Source: a bacterium (lineage in GTDB: Bacteria > Desulfobacterota > Binatia > HRBIN30 > CADEER01). Taken from it: a stretch of 64,000 nt of DNA. This document shows, piece by piece, positions 41,172 through 50,237 of this stretch (positions are counted from its first letter, which is position 1; each line of letters begins with the position of its first letter). The notes under the pieces are model-generated. The model worked only from the letters and a program-made list of their open reading frames with translations. It ran no database searches and had not been told where the DNA came from. Location of the stretch: assembly GCA_030430165.1 (NCBI GenBank), contig JAUIGL010000004.1:1-64000 (forward strand), read 5' to 3'. The position numbers and the translations under genes were made by a program.

Positions 41172-43085
41172 ATGCTGCGAGCTCCGATCCGTCTTCTGGT
41201 CGCCGTAGCGACCGCCGCCGTCGTCGGTTGCGGCTCGGACGACGACGCGCCGCCGCCGCCTGACGGGTGCGCCGACCGCAACCCGCAGCGCAACGTCTAC
41301 TTCGGCGATCTTCACGTGCATACGGCGCTGTCGTTCGATTCGTATGCCTTCGACATTCGCAACACCCCGGAGGACGCCTACCGCTTCGCTCGCGGCGAGG
41401 CGGTCGAGCTGCCGCCGCTCGACGGCGAGGGGCGCGGCACGCAGTCGCTGCAACTCGACCGGCCGCTCGATTTCGCCGCGGTGACCGAGCACGCCGAGTT
41501 CCTCGGCGAGGTGGACATCTGTCTCTCGCCGGGCAGCGACGGCTACGACGCGGCGCTGTGCGAGCAGTTCCGCGCCAACGGCCCACTCGGCCAGACGTTG
41601 ATGGGTGCCGAGCTGGTGCGCCCCGACCCGCAGCGCGACGCCGAGGTTTGCGGAGCCGACGGAAGTCGTTGCGCCACCGCGGCGCGCTCGGTGTGGGATC
41701 GCATCGTCGCCGCTGCCGAGACCTTCGACGATCCGACGCCGGCCTGCGCCTTCTCGACCTTGGTCGGATACGAGTGGACCGCCAACACCGCGGCCAGCGC
41801 GCGCCATCGCAACGTCATCTTCCGCGGCGCCGACGTTCCCTTTCCGACCTCCTATATGGACGCGAGCACGCCGCGCGGCCTGTGGCGGGCGCTGCGGCGA
41901 GACTGCCTCGAAGCGGATCGTGAGTGCGACGTGCTGGCGATCCCGCACAACAGCAACCAGAGCAACGGCCACGCATTTTTTCTCGACTACGCCGGCGCCG
42001 ACCCGGCGGGGCAGGTGGAGCAGGCCGAGCTGCGCGCGCGCATGGAGCCGTTGGTCGAGATCATCCAGCACAAAGGGGAGTCGGAGTGCGCCAACGGTCT
42101 GTCGGGGATCCTCGGCGCGCCCGACGAGCTGTGCGACTTCGAGAAGTTGCGCCAGCCGCCGATCGAAGACTGTGGCGACGGCACCGGGTCCGGCGGGGTC
42201 GCCGGAGCGGGCTGCGTGTCGAAGCTCGACTTCGCGCGCGGCGCCCTGCTGAGCGGACTCGAGGAGTTGGTTCGGATCGGCGTCAATCCGCTGCGGCTGG
42301 GCTTCGTCGGCAGCACCGACACCCACAACGGCACTCCCGGGGCGGTCGAGGAGTACGCGTTTCTCGGTCACCGCGGCTCGGTCGACGACGAGCTCGAAGA
42401 GCGCCTCAGCACCGGCAGCTTTCGCGCCGGTCCGCTGTTCAACCCCGGAGGGCTGGCGGCAGTTTGGGCGGAGGAGAACTCGCGCGAAGCGATTTTCGAC
42501 GGTCTGGCGCGCCGCGAGGCCTACGCGACCAGTGGTCCGCGAATGTCGGTGCGCTTCTTCGCGGCGCCGGACTTCGCGGACGGACTGTGCGAGCAGGGCG
42601 ACATGATCGAGCGGGCGTATCGCGCGGGTGTCCCGATGGGCGCCGTCGTCGAGGCCGACGGGGTCGGCGACGCGCCGGCGTTTCTGGTTTCGGCGATGCG
42701 CGATCCGGGAACCGAAGCACATCCGGGTGTAGCGCTGCAGCGCATCCAGATCATCAAGGGGTGGGTCGACCGCTCCGGTCAGGCGCACCAGCGGGTTTAC
42801 GAGGTCGCCGGAGACGCCGGCAACGGAGCTTCGGTCGACGCCGCTTGCCGGCCGACCGGCGAGGGCTTCGACTCGCTGTGCACGGTCTGGCGCGACCCGG
42901 ACTACGACGCGTCCGTCCCGGCCTTCTACTATGCGCGGGTGATCGAGAACCCGAGCTGTCGCTGGACCGCGCTGCAGTGCATGGCGGCGGGCGCTGCCGA
43001 TCTCCCGGCGTGTGCCGACCCCGAGCTCGTCCGCACCGTGCAGGAACGCGCCTGGACCTCGCCGATCTGGTTCGACGCCGATTGA
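41172..43085 (+). CDS. DUF3604 domain lipoprotein
   Basis: The 637-residue protein starts with a lipoprotein signal (LLVAVATAAVVGCGSDDD). A PHP-like metal-binding domain follows: NVYFGDLHVHTALSFDSYAF, AAVTEHAEFLGEV, LAIPHNSNQSNGH, QHKGESEC and GSTDTHNGTPGA. These are the histidine and acidic ligands of DUF3604 proteins, presumed hydrolases (phosphoesterase-like) anchored at the cell surface or periplasm. The substrate is unknown. Such genes are abundant in Binatota- and Myxococcota-like genomes, in my recollection. Confidence 0.9.
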   Translation: MLRAPIRLLVAVATAAVVGCGSDDDAPPPPDGCADRNPQRNVYFGDLHVHTALSFDSYAFDIRNTPEDAYRFARGEAVELPPLDGEGRGTQSLQLDRPLDFAAVTEHAEFLGEVDICLSPGSDGYDAALCEQFRANGPLGQTLMGAELVRPDPQRDAEVCGADGSRCATAARSVWDRIVAAAETFDDPTPACAFSTLVGYEWTANTAASARHRNVIFRGADVPFPTSYMDASTPRGLWRALRRDCLEADRECDVLAIPHNSNQSNGHAFFLDYAGADPAGQVEQAELRARMEPLVEIIQHKGESECANGLSGILGAPDELCDFEKLRQPPIEDCGDGTGSGGVAGAGCVSKLDFARGALLSGLEELVRIGVNPLRLGFVGSTDTHNGTPGAVEEYAFLGHRGSVDDELEERLSTGSFRAGPLFNPGGLAAVWAEENSREAIFDGLARREAYATSGPRMSVRFFAAPDFADGLCEQGDMIERAYRAGVPMGAVVEADGVGDAPAFLVSAMRDPGTEAHPGVALQRIQIIKGWVDRSGQAHQRVYEVAGDAGNGASVDAACRPTGEGFDSLCTVWRDPDYDASVPAFYYARVIENPSCRWTALQCMAAGAADLPACADPELVRTVQERAWTSPIWFDAD

Positions 43086-43104
43086 CCGGCGCCGTCTGGC
43101 GGGA

Positions 43105-43443
43105 TCAGTCCGGCTTGCAGCAGGCGGGTGCCTTGGGAGTCATGAACTCGATGACCGCCGAGCGCCCGGCGCCGGCGAGTCCCTTGCGCAACTCCGCCCA
43201 CTTGTCGCCTTCGCCGGAGAAGCAGGCGACCAGGGAGTCGTACTGGTCCTTGCTGCCGCTGCATGCCTCGCAGTAACGAGCGTGCGCGTTGGAGTGGTCC
43301 TGCAGGCTGGTGACGACGTCGCCACCTTCGTTCACCGCCATGTCGGAAGCGCACCACATCGCCTTGGTTTTCCAGTCCGCCGCAGCCTGCGTGGCCAGGA
43401 GACCAAAGACAAGCGACGCGATGGAAACAATCCGTATCTGCAC
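43105..43443 (-). CDS. Small secreted cysteine-rich protein
   Basis: The 112-residue protein has a signal peptide (IVSIASLVFGLLATQAAA) and six cysteines (MWCAS, YCEAC, ACFSG, ACCKPD), probably forming disulfides in the periplasm. I do not recognise the family. It is convergent with the DUF3604 gene. Confidence 0.65.
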   Translation of the reverse strand: MQIRIVSIASLVFGLLATQAAADWKTKAMWCASDMAVNEGGDVVTSLQDHSNAHARYCEACSGSKDQYDSLVACFSGEGDKWAELRKGLAGAGRSAVIEFMTPKAPACCKPD

Positions 43444-43512
43444 GATCTACCCTCCCGCTCGACTCGGGTATAAGCGTTCAGCCTACGTGCGAAGTCAAGC
43501 GAAGCGGGAGAT

Positions 43513-43735
43513 GGTAGAGGGCGGTTCGAAAATCGGAGAGTGATCGAGCTGCAGATACATTGGTGGGGCTTCGCCCCCATTCGAGGGACCCTCATCCTGC
43601 CCTTCTCCCACAGGGAGAAGGAAGTTCAGACACCTCTCCCTGTGGGGGAGGTCGGCCGAAGGCCGGGTGAGGGACCCTCTGATGACCGAGCGTAGCGAGG
43701 CTCAGTTTAGTTCCGGAGGTCCAAGCTGACCCACT
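43513..43735. mobile_element. MITE-like element with terminal inverted repeats, copy 2
   Basis: The left end (GTAGAGGGCGGTTCGAAAAT) and right end (TTCCGGAGGTCCAAGCTGAC, then CCACTAC) match those of 5586-5874. The body repeats GGTGGGGCTTCGCCCCC, CTTCTCCCACAGGGAGAAGG, CCTCTCCCTGTGGGGGAGG, GGCCGAAGGCCGGGTGAGGG and GATGACCGAGCGTAGCGAGG. No coding sequence was seen. Confidence 0.7.
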
Positions 43736-43767
43736 ACCGAGGGTCCGTTTTGGGTGATGGGGATGGC

Positions 43768-44349
43768 TCAATCGTGGATTCGCACCTTGGTGCCGACGGG
43801 GATGTTCTCGTAGAGGAACTCGGACTCCTCGTTGCTCACCGCGATGCAGCCGTCGGTCCAGTCGATCGCCGGGACGTAGGGCCTGCCGCCAAAGCCATGA
43901 ATCCCGATTCGACCGCCCAGCAGGGTGGTCTGCGCAGGCTCGCGGCCGCCGGCGATGGCGACGAACAACTTGGCCCACTGGTCGGCGCCGATCAGCCCCG
44001 ACTCGTAGCCGCGGTTGGCGTCCTCGATGTTGGGATAGCTGAGACCGATGAAACGGTGGAAGCGTTGCGAGTGGTGCTTTTCGGTGACGAAGTATTCGCC
44101 GACGGGGGTGCGCTTGTCGCCGCGGACCTGCTTGGTTCCCTCGGGGTCGCGGCCAAAGCCGACCTCGAAATCGCGGATCACCTCATCCCCGCGGCGCAGC
44201 TCCATCCGATGGCTGCTCTTCCAGATCTCGATGACCATCTCGGCCTCGTTCGAAGCTGGAGCGGCCGCGGCAGCCAGCGAGACCAGGAGTGCGCCGGCGA
44301 TTGCCGGGGCGCAATCGGCGAGAAGTCGGCTCTGGGAGATCCTTGCCAT
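43768..44349 (-). CDS. L,D-transpeptidase (YkuD family)
   Basis: From ATG 44349 the protein has 193 residues with an N-terminal signal or anchor (APAIAGALLVSLAAAAAPA). The YkuD domain has GEYFVTEKHHSQRFHRFIGL and the active-site block HGFGGRPYVPAIDWTDGCIA, with the catalytic cysteine in DGCIAV and the upstream histidine. It makes 3-3 crosslinks in peptidoglycan or attaches lipoproteins. The longer frame would run into the divergent acyl-CoA dehydrogenase start region. Confidence 0.9.
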   Translation of the reverse strand: MARISQSRLLADCAPAIAGALLVSLAAAAAPASNEAEMVIEIWKSSHRMELRRGDEVIRDFEVGFGRDPEGTKQVRGDKRTPVGEYFVTEKHHSQRFHRFIGLSYPNIEDANRGYESGLIGADQWAKLFVAIAGGREPAQTTLLGGRIGIHGFGGRPYVPAIDWTDGCIAVSNEESEFLYENIPVGTKVRIHD

Positions 44350-44378
44350 GGTTTCCCAAAAGTTGCATTGATCGCCGG

Positions 44379-45563
44379 ATGAGTACAGCCGCAATCGACG
44401 ACAGCAAGATCAGTCCCACCCCCGACGCGGTGCGCAAGGAGGTCGTCGAGACCGTCAAGCGGTTCGTCGAGCGCGAAGTGGTGCCGACGGCGAGCGACTT
44501 CGAGCACCGCGACGAGTATCCGCACGCGATGGTGGCGACCATGAAGGAGCTCGGCCTGTTCGGGGCGACGATCCCCACTCGCTGGGGCGGGTTGGGGCTG
44601 GACACGCTCACCTACGCGATGGTCGTCGAAGAGCTCTGTGTCGGCTGGATGAGCCTCAGCGGGATCCTCAACACGCATTTGCTGCTCGCCTACATCATCC
44701 GCAACTTCGGCTCGGAGGAGCAGAAGGATCAGTTCCTGCCGGGGATGGCGAAAGGCGAGTTGCGCGGCGCCCTCTGCCTCAGCGAGGCGCACGCCGGAAG
44801 CGACGTGCAAGGCATCAAGACCGTCGGCAAACGCGACGGCGATGACTACGTGATCAACGGCGCCAAGATGTGGGTGACCAACGCCCGCCAGGGCAATCTC
44901 TACGCGCTGGTCGTCAAAACCGATCCACAGGCCGATCCGCCGCACCGCGGGATGTCGTTGTTCATTGCGCCCAAGGGAGACGGGGTGAACGTCAGCCGCG
45001 ACATCGGTAAGCTCGGCTACAAGGGCGTCGAAACCTGCGAGGTATCCTTCGAAGATTATCGCGTGCCGAGTGCCAATCTCCTCGGCGGCGAGGAGGGGCG
45101 CGGCATGCAGCACGTGCTCAACGGTCTCGAAGTCGGACGCATCAACATCGCCGCGCGCGCCGTCGGTGTGGCGAGGGCAGCTTTCGAGCGGGCGATTCGT
45201 TACTCGCAGGAGCGCCAGACCTTCGGCAAGCCGATCTGCGAGCACCAGGCGGTGCAGCTCAAGCTGGCCGACATGGCGACCAAGATCGAAGCGGCGCGCC
45301 TGATGACCCACCGCGCCGCCAAGCAGAAAGACCGCGGCGAGCGCTGCGATCTCGAGGCCGGGATGGCCAAGCTATTCGCGTCGGAGACCTGCGCCGAGGT
45401 CACCCTGGAAGCGATGCGGGTGCACGGCGGCTACGGCTTCTCGAAGGAGTTCCCGGTCGAACGCTTCTACCGCGACGCGCCGCTGATGCTGATCGGCGAG
45501 GGCACCAACGAAATCCAACGCACCATCATCGCCCGCCAGCTGGTGAAAAAGTATCCGGCCTGA
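44379..45563 (+). CDS. Acyl-CoA dehydrogenase
   Basis: From ATG 44379 the protein has 394 residues and typical short-chain-type layout: GATIPTRWGGLGLD, ALCLSEAHAGSDVQGIKT, GAKMWVTNA, RQTFGKPICEHQAVQLKLAD, the HGGYGFSKEFPVERFYRDA segment and IGEGTNEIQRTIIA, where the Glu before GT is the usual catalytic base position. It oxidises an acyl-CoA, passing electrons to ETF. It is divergent from the L,D-transpeptidase gene. Substrate length is unknown; the organism has at least two paralogues. Confidence 0.95.
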   Translation: MSTAAIDDSKISPTPDAVRKEVVETVKRFVEREVVPTASDFEHRDEYPHAMVATMKELGLFGATIPTRWGGLGLDTLTYAMVVEELCVGWMSLSGILNTHLLLAYIIRNFGSEEQKDQFLPGMAKGELRGALCLSEAHAGSDVQGIKTVGKRDGDDYVINGAKMWVTNARQGNLYALVVKTDPQADPPHRGMSLFIAPKGDGVNVSRDIGKLGYKGVETCEVSFEDYRVPSANLLGGEEGRGMQHVLNGLEVGRINIAARAVGVARAAFERAIRYSQERQTFGKPICEHQAVQLKLADMATKIEAARLMTHRAAKQKDRGERCDLEAGMAKLFASETCAEVTLEAMRVHGGYGFSKEFPVERFYRDAPLMLIGEGTNEIQRTIIARQLVKKYPA

Positions 45564-45565
45564 CC

Positions 45566-45650
45566 CCACCCAGCCCCGGCCCCAGCCTCAGCCTCCAGCC
45601 CCAGCCTCCAGCCCCAGCCCCAGCCCCAGCCTCCACCCCCAGCCTCCAGC
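45566..45650. repeat. C-rich (CCAGCC)n-like tract
   Basis: CCCCAGCCTCAGCCTCCAGC and related hexamers repeat for about 85 bp immediately after the acyl-CoA dehydrogenase stop. The minus strand reads GGCTGGGGCTGGGG and could form G-quadruplexes. Confidence 0.65.
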
Positions 45651-45669
45651 CTTCTCTTGAATTCAGAGT

Positions 45670-45750
45670 AGTCCAAAGCCGCCTGCGGCGGCGGCCAAAG
45701 CGCGCTCTGCGAGCGACGCGGCCAAAGCCCGGCTTCGCCGGGCGGCCAAA
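45670..45750. repeat. Array of hairpins separated by GGCCAAA
   Basis: GTCCAAA or GGCCAAA alternates with palindromes GCCGCCTGCGGCGGC, an imperfect GCGCGCTCTGCGAGCGACGC and GCCCGGCTTCGCCGGGC, three units in all. The layout is that of the GTCCCAA arrays at 3949-4180 and 49940-50237 but with a different spacer word. It lies between convergent genes. Confidence 0.7.
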
Positions 45751-45770
45751 TGGCGGGTTCTGGCTCTCCT

Positions 45771-45819
45771 TTGCCTATGCCCATGCCTCGCCTCTGCCTG
45801 CGAGCGTAGCGAGCCATAG
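45771..45819 (-). repeat. GCCTATGCCCATGCC repeat at the cofE 3' end
   Basis: TTGCCTATGCCCATGCCTCG and CTCTGCCTGCGAGCGTAGCG match the block at 27165-27212. In both cases it lies directly downstream of the stop of a minus-strand gene. Confidence 0.55.
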
Positions 45820-46572
45820 CTAGCGAAAGAGATCGGTCTCGGCTTCGCGGATGAGATCGCGGCCGCTGCCCTGACCCGCCGGCGCGCTGTAACCGCGAAC
45901 CAGGACCGCCGGCGTCGCCGACCCCTTGGTCATCAGTAGGCCGGCGGCGGCGGCGAGCGCGTCGGCGTCGGCGTGGACCGTGTGGTGCAGCTCGCGACCG
46001 TCCATGTCGTGCTCGCCGCGCAGGTCGCGCAGGGGGTTGATGCCGTGGACGCCGATCGCGAAGTCGACCAGGCCGACGCGCCACGGTCGGCCCCAGGTGT
46101 CGCTGATGACGACGCCGATGTCGCACTCGAAGGCGCGGCCGAGGGCGCTGGCGAGCGCCGCGGCGGAAGCGTCCGGGTCTTCGGGGAGCAGCAGGACTTG
46201 GTCGGGATCGCCGGTGTTCGAGGCGTCGATGCCGGCGTTGGCGCAGATCCAACCGGGGCCGGTCTCGACGATCAGATGCCCCTGCTTCATGCGGACGATG
46301 GTGTTGGTGTTGCGCAGGACGAGCTCGGCGACGCGGGCATCCTTGTTCTCGGCGTCGGCGGCGACTTGCAGCGCCAGCGGGCTCGGCTCGACCTCGCTCA
46401 GCCGCGCCACTCTGCCTTCGGCTTTCGAGACGATCTTTTGGCAGACCACGAGGACGTCGCCGGACGCTGGCTCGATCTGATTGTCGCGCAGGGCGCCGGC
46501 GATGATCTCGGCGAGATCGTCACCGGGGGCGATCAGCGGCAAGCCGGGAATCGCGGTGAGCTCGATCGACAT
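45820..46572 (-). CDS. cofE: Coenzyme F420-0:L-glutamate ligase
   Basis: The 250-residue protein has the CofE/FbiB-N features: GDVLVVCQKIVSKAEGR, RMKQGHLIVETGPGWICANA, GIDASN, LPEDPDASA and GVVISDTWGRPWRVGLVDFA. It adds L-glutamate to F420-0 with GTP. It ends the operon cofG-cofH-cofD-cofE on the minus strand, 30 bases after cofD. No C-terminal nitroreductase domain (as in mycobacterial FbiB) is present. Confidence 0.95.
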   Translation of the reverse strand: MSIELTAIPGLPLIAPGDDLAEIIAGALRDNQIEPASGDVLVVCQKIVSKAEGRVARLSEVEPSPLALQVAADAENKDARVAELVLRNTNTIVRMKQGHLIVETGPGWICANAGIDASNTGDPDQVLLLPEDPDASAAALASALGRAFECDIGVVISDTWGRPWRVGLVDFAIGVHGINPLRDLRGEHDMDGRELHHTVHADADALAAAAGLLMTKGSATPAVLVRGYSAPAGQGSGRDLIREAETDLFR

Positions 46573-46602
46573 GGCGGGAACATAGCGGTTGGCGGTGCGG
46601 CG

Positions 46603-47559
46603 TCAAAGAGCGAGCTCGGCGAGCACCCGGGATGCCAGCTTGCGGGCGCGCGCCGGGCTCTTCATCAGGGTGTCGGTGACCACCGGACGCATCCCGAGCC
46701 GCTCGATCTGCGGCGCCAGGTCGCCGTCGGTGCGGTCGAGGACGAACACCGAGGCGAGGCCGCGGTAGAGCTCGGCGACGCCGGTCGAGCTCACCCGGTG
46801 TCCGGTGCCGCGCAACATGCGGTCGAGCGGACCTTTGACCGGGGCGCCGCCGATCAGTGGACTGACCGCGGCGATGCGCGCGCCCGATTGGCGAATCGCC
46901 GCGCGCACGCCGCGCAGCTTGACGATCGGCAGGATGCTGACGAAGGGGTTGCTCGGCGGGATGATGATCGCGTCGCTGCGGCGCAGCGCCGACAGCACCC
47001 CCGGCGCCGGCCGCGCTTTGGCGAGCCCGGCGAGGCGGATCGCGCGCACCCGCCCGCGGGCGCGGCGGCGCACCAGGTAGTCCTGAAAATCCAGGGTCCC
47101 GGCGCCTTCGACCGAGATCCGCGTGCGCACCGGATCGTCGCTCATCGGCAGGATGCGAACCGCGACGTCGAAGCGGCGGGCGATCTCGGCGGTGACCTGG
47201 CTCAGCCGGCGTCCGCGGCGCAGCGCATCGGTGCGGAAGATGTGGGTGGCGAGGTCGCGATCGCCGAGTTGGAACCAGTTCTCGTCGTAGAAGCGACCGA
47301 GAGCCTCGAGGCAGCGAAAGCTGTCGCCGTCGAGGCCCCAACCCTGCTTGCGATGGGCGGCTCCGGCGAGGGTGTAGGTGACGGTGTCGAGGTCGGGCGA
47401 GACGTGCAACCCGAAGAAGGTCTCGTCGTCGGTGGTGTTGACGATGACGGTCAGCTTCGACGGATCAAGCAGTGGCAGCAGGCCGCGCAGGAAGCGGGCT
47501 GCTCCCACTCCGCCCGCCAACACCGTGATGCGCGGCGCCTTCTGAATCGATGCGGCCAT
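46603..47559 (-). CDS. cofD: 2-phospho-L-lactate transferase (CofD/FbiA)
   Basis: The 318-residue protein shows VLAGGVGAARFLRGL at the nucleotide site, VNTTDDETFFGLHVSPDLDT, GDRDLATHIFRTDAL and IPPSNPFVSILPI, all CofD hallmarks. It transfers a phospholactyl-type group (or phosphoenolpyruvate-derived equivalent) from a GDP carrier to Fo, giving F420-0. Its first 95 bases overlap the end of cofH, an unusually long overlap. The GDP-forming partner CofC is not in the window. Confidence 0.95.
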   Translation of the reverse strand: MAASIQKAPRITVLAGGVGAARFLRGLLPLLDPSKLTVIVNTTDDETFFGLHVSPDLDTVTYTLAGAAHRKQGWGLDGDSFRCLEALGRFYDENWFQLGDRDLATHIFRTDALRRGRRLSQVTAEIARRFDVAVRILPMSDDPVRTRISVEGAGTLDFQDYLVRRRARGRVRAIRLAGLAKARPAPGVLSALRRSDAIIIPPSNPFVSILPIVKLRGVRAAIRQSGARIAAVSPLIGGAPVKGPLDRMLRGTGHRVSSTGVAELYRGLASVFVLDRTDGDLAPQIERLGMRPVVTDTLMKSPARARKLASRVLAELAL

Positions 47560-48700
47560 ACGTGGTGTTCCGTTGTACCGGAATACGGCCGATCTCCAAG
47601 ATGAGGCGGCGAATTTCTTCCTCGGGCAGATACTCGCCGGCGTCGCCGCCGGCCGACTTGGTGATCGACTCTTCCATCAGGGTGCCGCCGAAGTCGTTGC
47701 AGCCGGCCTTCAGCGTGAGCTGCGACAGCTCGGCGCCGAGCTTGACCCAGGACGTCTGGAGATTGTCGATCGAGCCGCGCAGCATGAGGCGAGAGAAGGC
47801 GTACATGCGGAAGTCGATCTCGCCGCCCTTGGGTGGGTCGACCAGTCCGCGCTTATAGAGCTCGGTGAGGGTGTGGATGAAACGCAGCGGAACGAACTCG
47901 GTGAAGCCGCCGGTGCGCTTCTGCAGGTCGCGGATCAGCACCACGTGGCGAGCGATCTGCTCCGGCGTCTCGATGTGGCCGTACATGATCGTCGAGCTGC
48001 TGCGCAGACCGAGCTCGTGCGCCGTGGTGACGATGTCGACCCAGGTGGCGACGTCGACTTTCTTGTGACTGAGGATCTCGCGCACGTCGTCGTCGAGGAT
48101 CTCGGCGGCGGTGCCCGGAATCGTGCCGAGCCCGGCGTCGCGCAGGATGGTCAGGAACTCGCGGTAGGACAGGTTGGTGCGGCGAGCACCGTACATGATC
48201 TCCATCGGCGAGAAGGCATGGATGTGCAGCTTGGGGTGGCGTTCTTTGATCGCGATCAGCAGGTCGCGGTAGAACATGCCGTCCGACTCGGGGTTGATGC
48301 CCCCCTGCATGCAAACTTCGCTGGCGCCGCGGTCGATCGCGTCCTGGACCTTGACCAGCACGTCGTCGATCGAGTGGTTGTAGGCGTTGGGATCCTTGCG
48401 GTGAACCGCGAAGGCGCAGAACTGACAGCCGACGAAGCAGATGTTGGTCCAGTTGATGTTGCGATTGACGACGTAGGTGACCTCGTCGCCGACGTCTTCG
48501 CGGCGAATCGCGTCGGCGCAACGGATCAGAGCCGCGAGATCGTCTCCCTCGGTGCCGAGCAGGTGGATTCCGTCTTCGACGCCGAGCTCTTCGCGGTTGA
48601 GCGCGCGATCGAGGATGCCCCTCGTTTCCTGGCTGGCGTCCGCCAGCAGTCGGTCGAGGGGGCGGTCGTCGAGAACCAGATCATGCAAGGGTGTCGACAT
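47465..48700 (-). CDS. cofH: FO synthase subunit 2 (CofH), radical SAM
   Basis: The 411-residue radical SAM protein has the CxxxCxxC cluster motif in NICFVGCQFCAF, then EVCMQGGINPESDG, IHAFSPMEI, GTIPGTAAEILDD and the C-terminal GCNDFGGTLMEESI. CofH joins tyrosine-derived radicals to the pyrimidine intermediate to make Fo, the F420 chromophore, together with CofG. The last 30 residues (from GRSGSSPLPAR) extend over the cofD start and look non-conserved. Confidence 0.95.
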   Translation of the reverse strand: MSTPLHDLVLDDRPLDRLLADASQETRGILDRALNREELGVEDGIHLLGTEGDDLAALIRCADAIRREDVGDEVTYVVNRNINWTNICFVGCQFCAFAVHRKDPNAYNHSIDDVLVKVQDAIDRGASEVCMQGGINPESDGMFYRDLLIAIKERHPKLHIHAFSPMEIMYGARRTNLSYREFLTILRDAGLGTIPGTAAEILDDDVREILSHKKVDVATWVDIVTTAHELGLRSSSTIMYGHIETPEQIARHVVLIRDLQKRTGGFTEFVPLRFIHTLTELYKRGLVDPPKGGEIDFRMYAFSRLMLRGSIDNLQTSWVKLGAELSQLTLKAGCNDFGGTLMEESITKSAGGDAGEYLPEEEIRRLILEIGRIPVQRNTTYGRIDSEGAAHHGVGGRSGSSPLPARPAATA

Positions 48701-49898
48701 GCGGAGCTCCTTGGCTTGCGCGAAGCGTTTCGATCCGCGCCCGCAGCGCTGGATCGATGAAGTCGCTGCCGCTGAACTCCGGATACACCGGGAGTCGCGG
48801 GCGTAGCTCGAACCCCTCGGCGGCGCAGGTCGCGGCGAGCGATTGAATCTGCGGCCACGGCGCTTCGGGATTGACGAAGTCGAGGGTGAGCGGAGAGATG
48901 CCGCCCCAGTCGTTGATTCCGGCGGCGAGAAACAAGCGGAGATCGTACGGGTTCAGGTTTGGCGGCACCTGCAGGTTCATGCGCGGCATCATCAAACGGG
49001 CGACCGCCACCGCGGTGGCGGTTTCGTAGCTCTCCGGCTCGGCGCGAGCGGCCATCTTGGTCGAGGGCTTGGCGCGGAAGTTCTGAACGATGATCTCCTG
49101 GATGTGGCCGCCGGCACGGTGCAGCTCGGCGATGGCGCGCAGGCTCTCGACCCGATCGCGCAGCGTCTCGCCGATCCCGAGCAGGATGCCGGTGGTGAAG
49201 GGGATCGCCAGCTCGCCGGCCTCGCGCATCATGGCGATGCGCAGCGCCGGGTCTTTGTCGGGCGCGTTGAAGTGGGCGCCACCGCGCTCGCGCAGGCGGG
49301 TGCTGGTCGACTCGAGCATGAGCCCGAGACTGACGTTGAGCGGCCGCAATCGGGCCATCTCGTCGCGGCTGAGCAGGCCGGCGTTGGTATGCGGCAGCAT
49401 GCCCTCGTCGAGCGCGATCTCGCAACACTGCGCGACATACGAGACGGTGCTGTCGTGGCCGAGCACCGCCAGCGTCTTGCGGTAGGACCGGTAGCCGCGC
49501 TCCGGCTTGTCGCCGAGGCACATCAGGGCTTCGCTGCAGCCGAGCCGGGCGGCGCGTCGAGCGACGTCGCGCACGTCCTCCGGCAACATCGTCCAGGCCG
49601 AGGGCGAACCCGGGTCGTGGCGGAAGGTGCAATAGGAACAACGGTCGAGGCAGAGGTTGGTCACCGGGAAGAACGCCTTGGGCGAGTAGGTGACCTGCTT
49701 GCCCTTGTGGAGATCGCGGATGTGACCGGCGACGGCGAACAGCGCGGGCAGGTGATCGCGCTCGATCTCGAGCAGGTGCAATGCCTGCCGATCGTCGATG
49801 CCGTCGCCGGCGAGAGCGGCATCGAAGGCGGCGGCGATCGCCGCCGGCAGCTGCCCCAACCGGCCTGCGGCAACGTCGCTGTCCGACAACTGCTGCAT
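48681..49898 (-). CDS. cofG: FO synthase subunit 1 (CofG), radical SAM
   Basis: From ATG 49898 the protein has 405 residues. The iron-sulfur motif is CLDRCSYCTF; ALMCLGDKPERGYRSYRKTL, NVSLGLMLEST and INDWGGISPLTLDFVNPE are typical of CofG. It is the first gene of the F420 operon and overlaps cofH by 20 bases. The extra frame upstream (to 50003) runs into the GTCCCAA array and is rejected as a start. Confidence 0.95.
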   Translation of the reverse strand: MQQLSDSDVAAGRLGQLPAAIAAAFDAALAGDGIDDRQALHLLEIERDHLPALFAVAGHIRDLHKGKQVTYSPKAFFPVTNLCLDRCSYCTFRHDPGSPSAWTMLPEDVRDVARRAARLGCSEALMCLGDKPERGYRSYRKTLAVLGHDSTVSYVAQCCEIALDEGMLPHTNAGLLSRDEMARLRPLNVSLGLMLESTSTRLRERGGAHFNAPDKDPALRIAMMREAGELAIPFTTGILLGIGETLRDRVESLRAIAELHRAGGHIQEIIVQNFRAKPSTKMAARAEPESYETATAVAVARLMMPRMNLQVPPNLNPYDLRLFLAAGINDWGGISPLTLDFVNPEAPWPQIQSLAATCAAEGFELRPRLPVYPEFSGSDFIDPALRARIETLRASQGAPHVDTLA

Positions 49899-49939
49899 CG
49901 AAGCGATAGTGAATGCACACCCCTGCCGAGTCAACAGAT

Positions 49940-50237
49940 ACCGGCAAGGCTTGCCTTGCCGGTGTCCCAAGTCGCCCGCTGCGCGGGCGCCGTCCCAAGA
50001 CATCCGCTACGCGGCTGTCGTCCCAGGCCGGCGGTCGCTGCGCTCCGCCGGCGTCCCAAGCGCGGCTGGCGCCGCGCGTCCACAACGGTAGGCCTTCCCT
50101 TGTACCCAGCCGCGCAGCGGCTTTTGGACCGCGACGAAGTCGCGTTGGGACTGCGGCGCAGCCGCAATTGGGACCGCTGCGAAGCAGCGTTGGGACTGGC
50201 CGCGCAGCGGCGTTGGGACGCCGCCCTGTGGGCGGCT
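49940..50237. repeat. Second mirror-symmetric GTCCCAA/TTGGGAC hairpin array
   Basis: Starting with an 11-bp hairpin (ACCGGCAAGGC/GCCTTGCCGGT), five GTCCCAA-like heptamers alternate with hairpins up to about 50083. The centre (about 50084-50110) lacks them. Then five TTGGGAC-like heptamers alternate with hairpins such as CGCGACGAAGTCGCG, TGCGGCGCAGCCGCA and CGCTGCGAAGCAGCG up to 50237. Here the left half faces the cofG promoter side rather than a gene end, so the symmetry belongs to the element itself. Confidence 0.85.
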
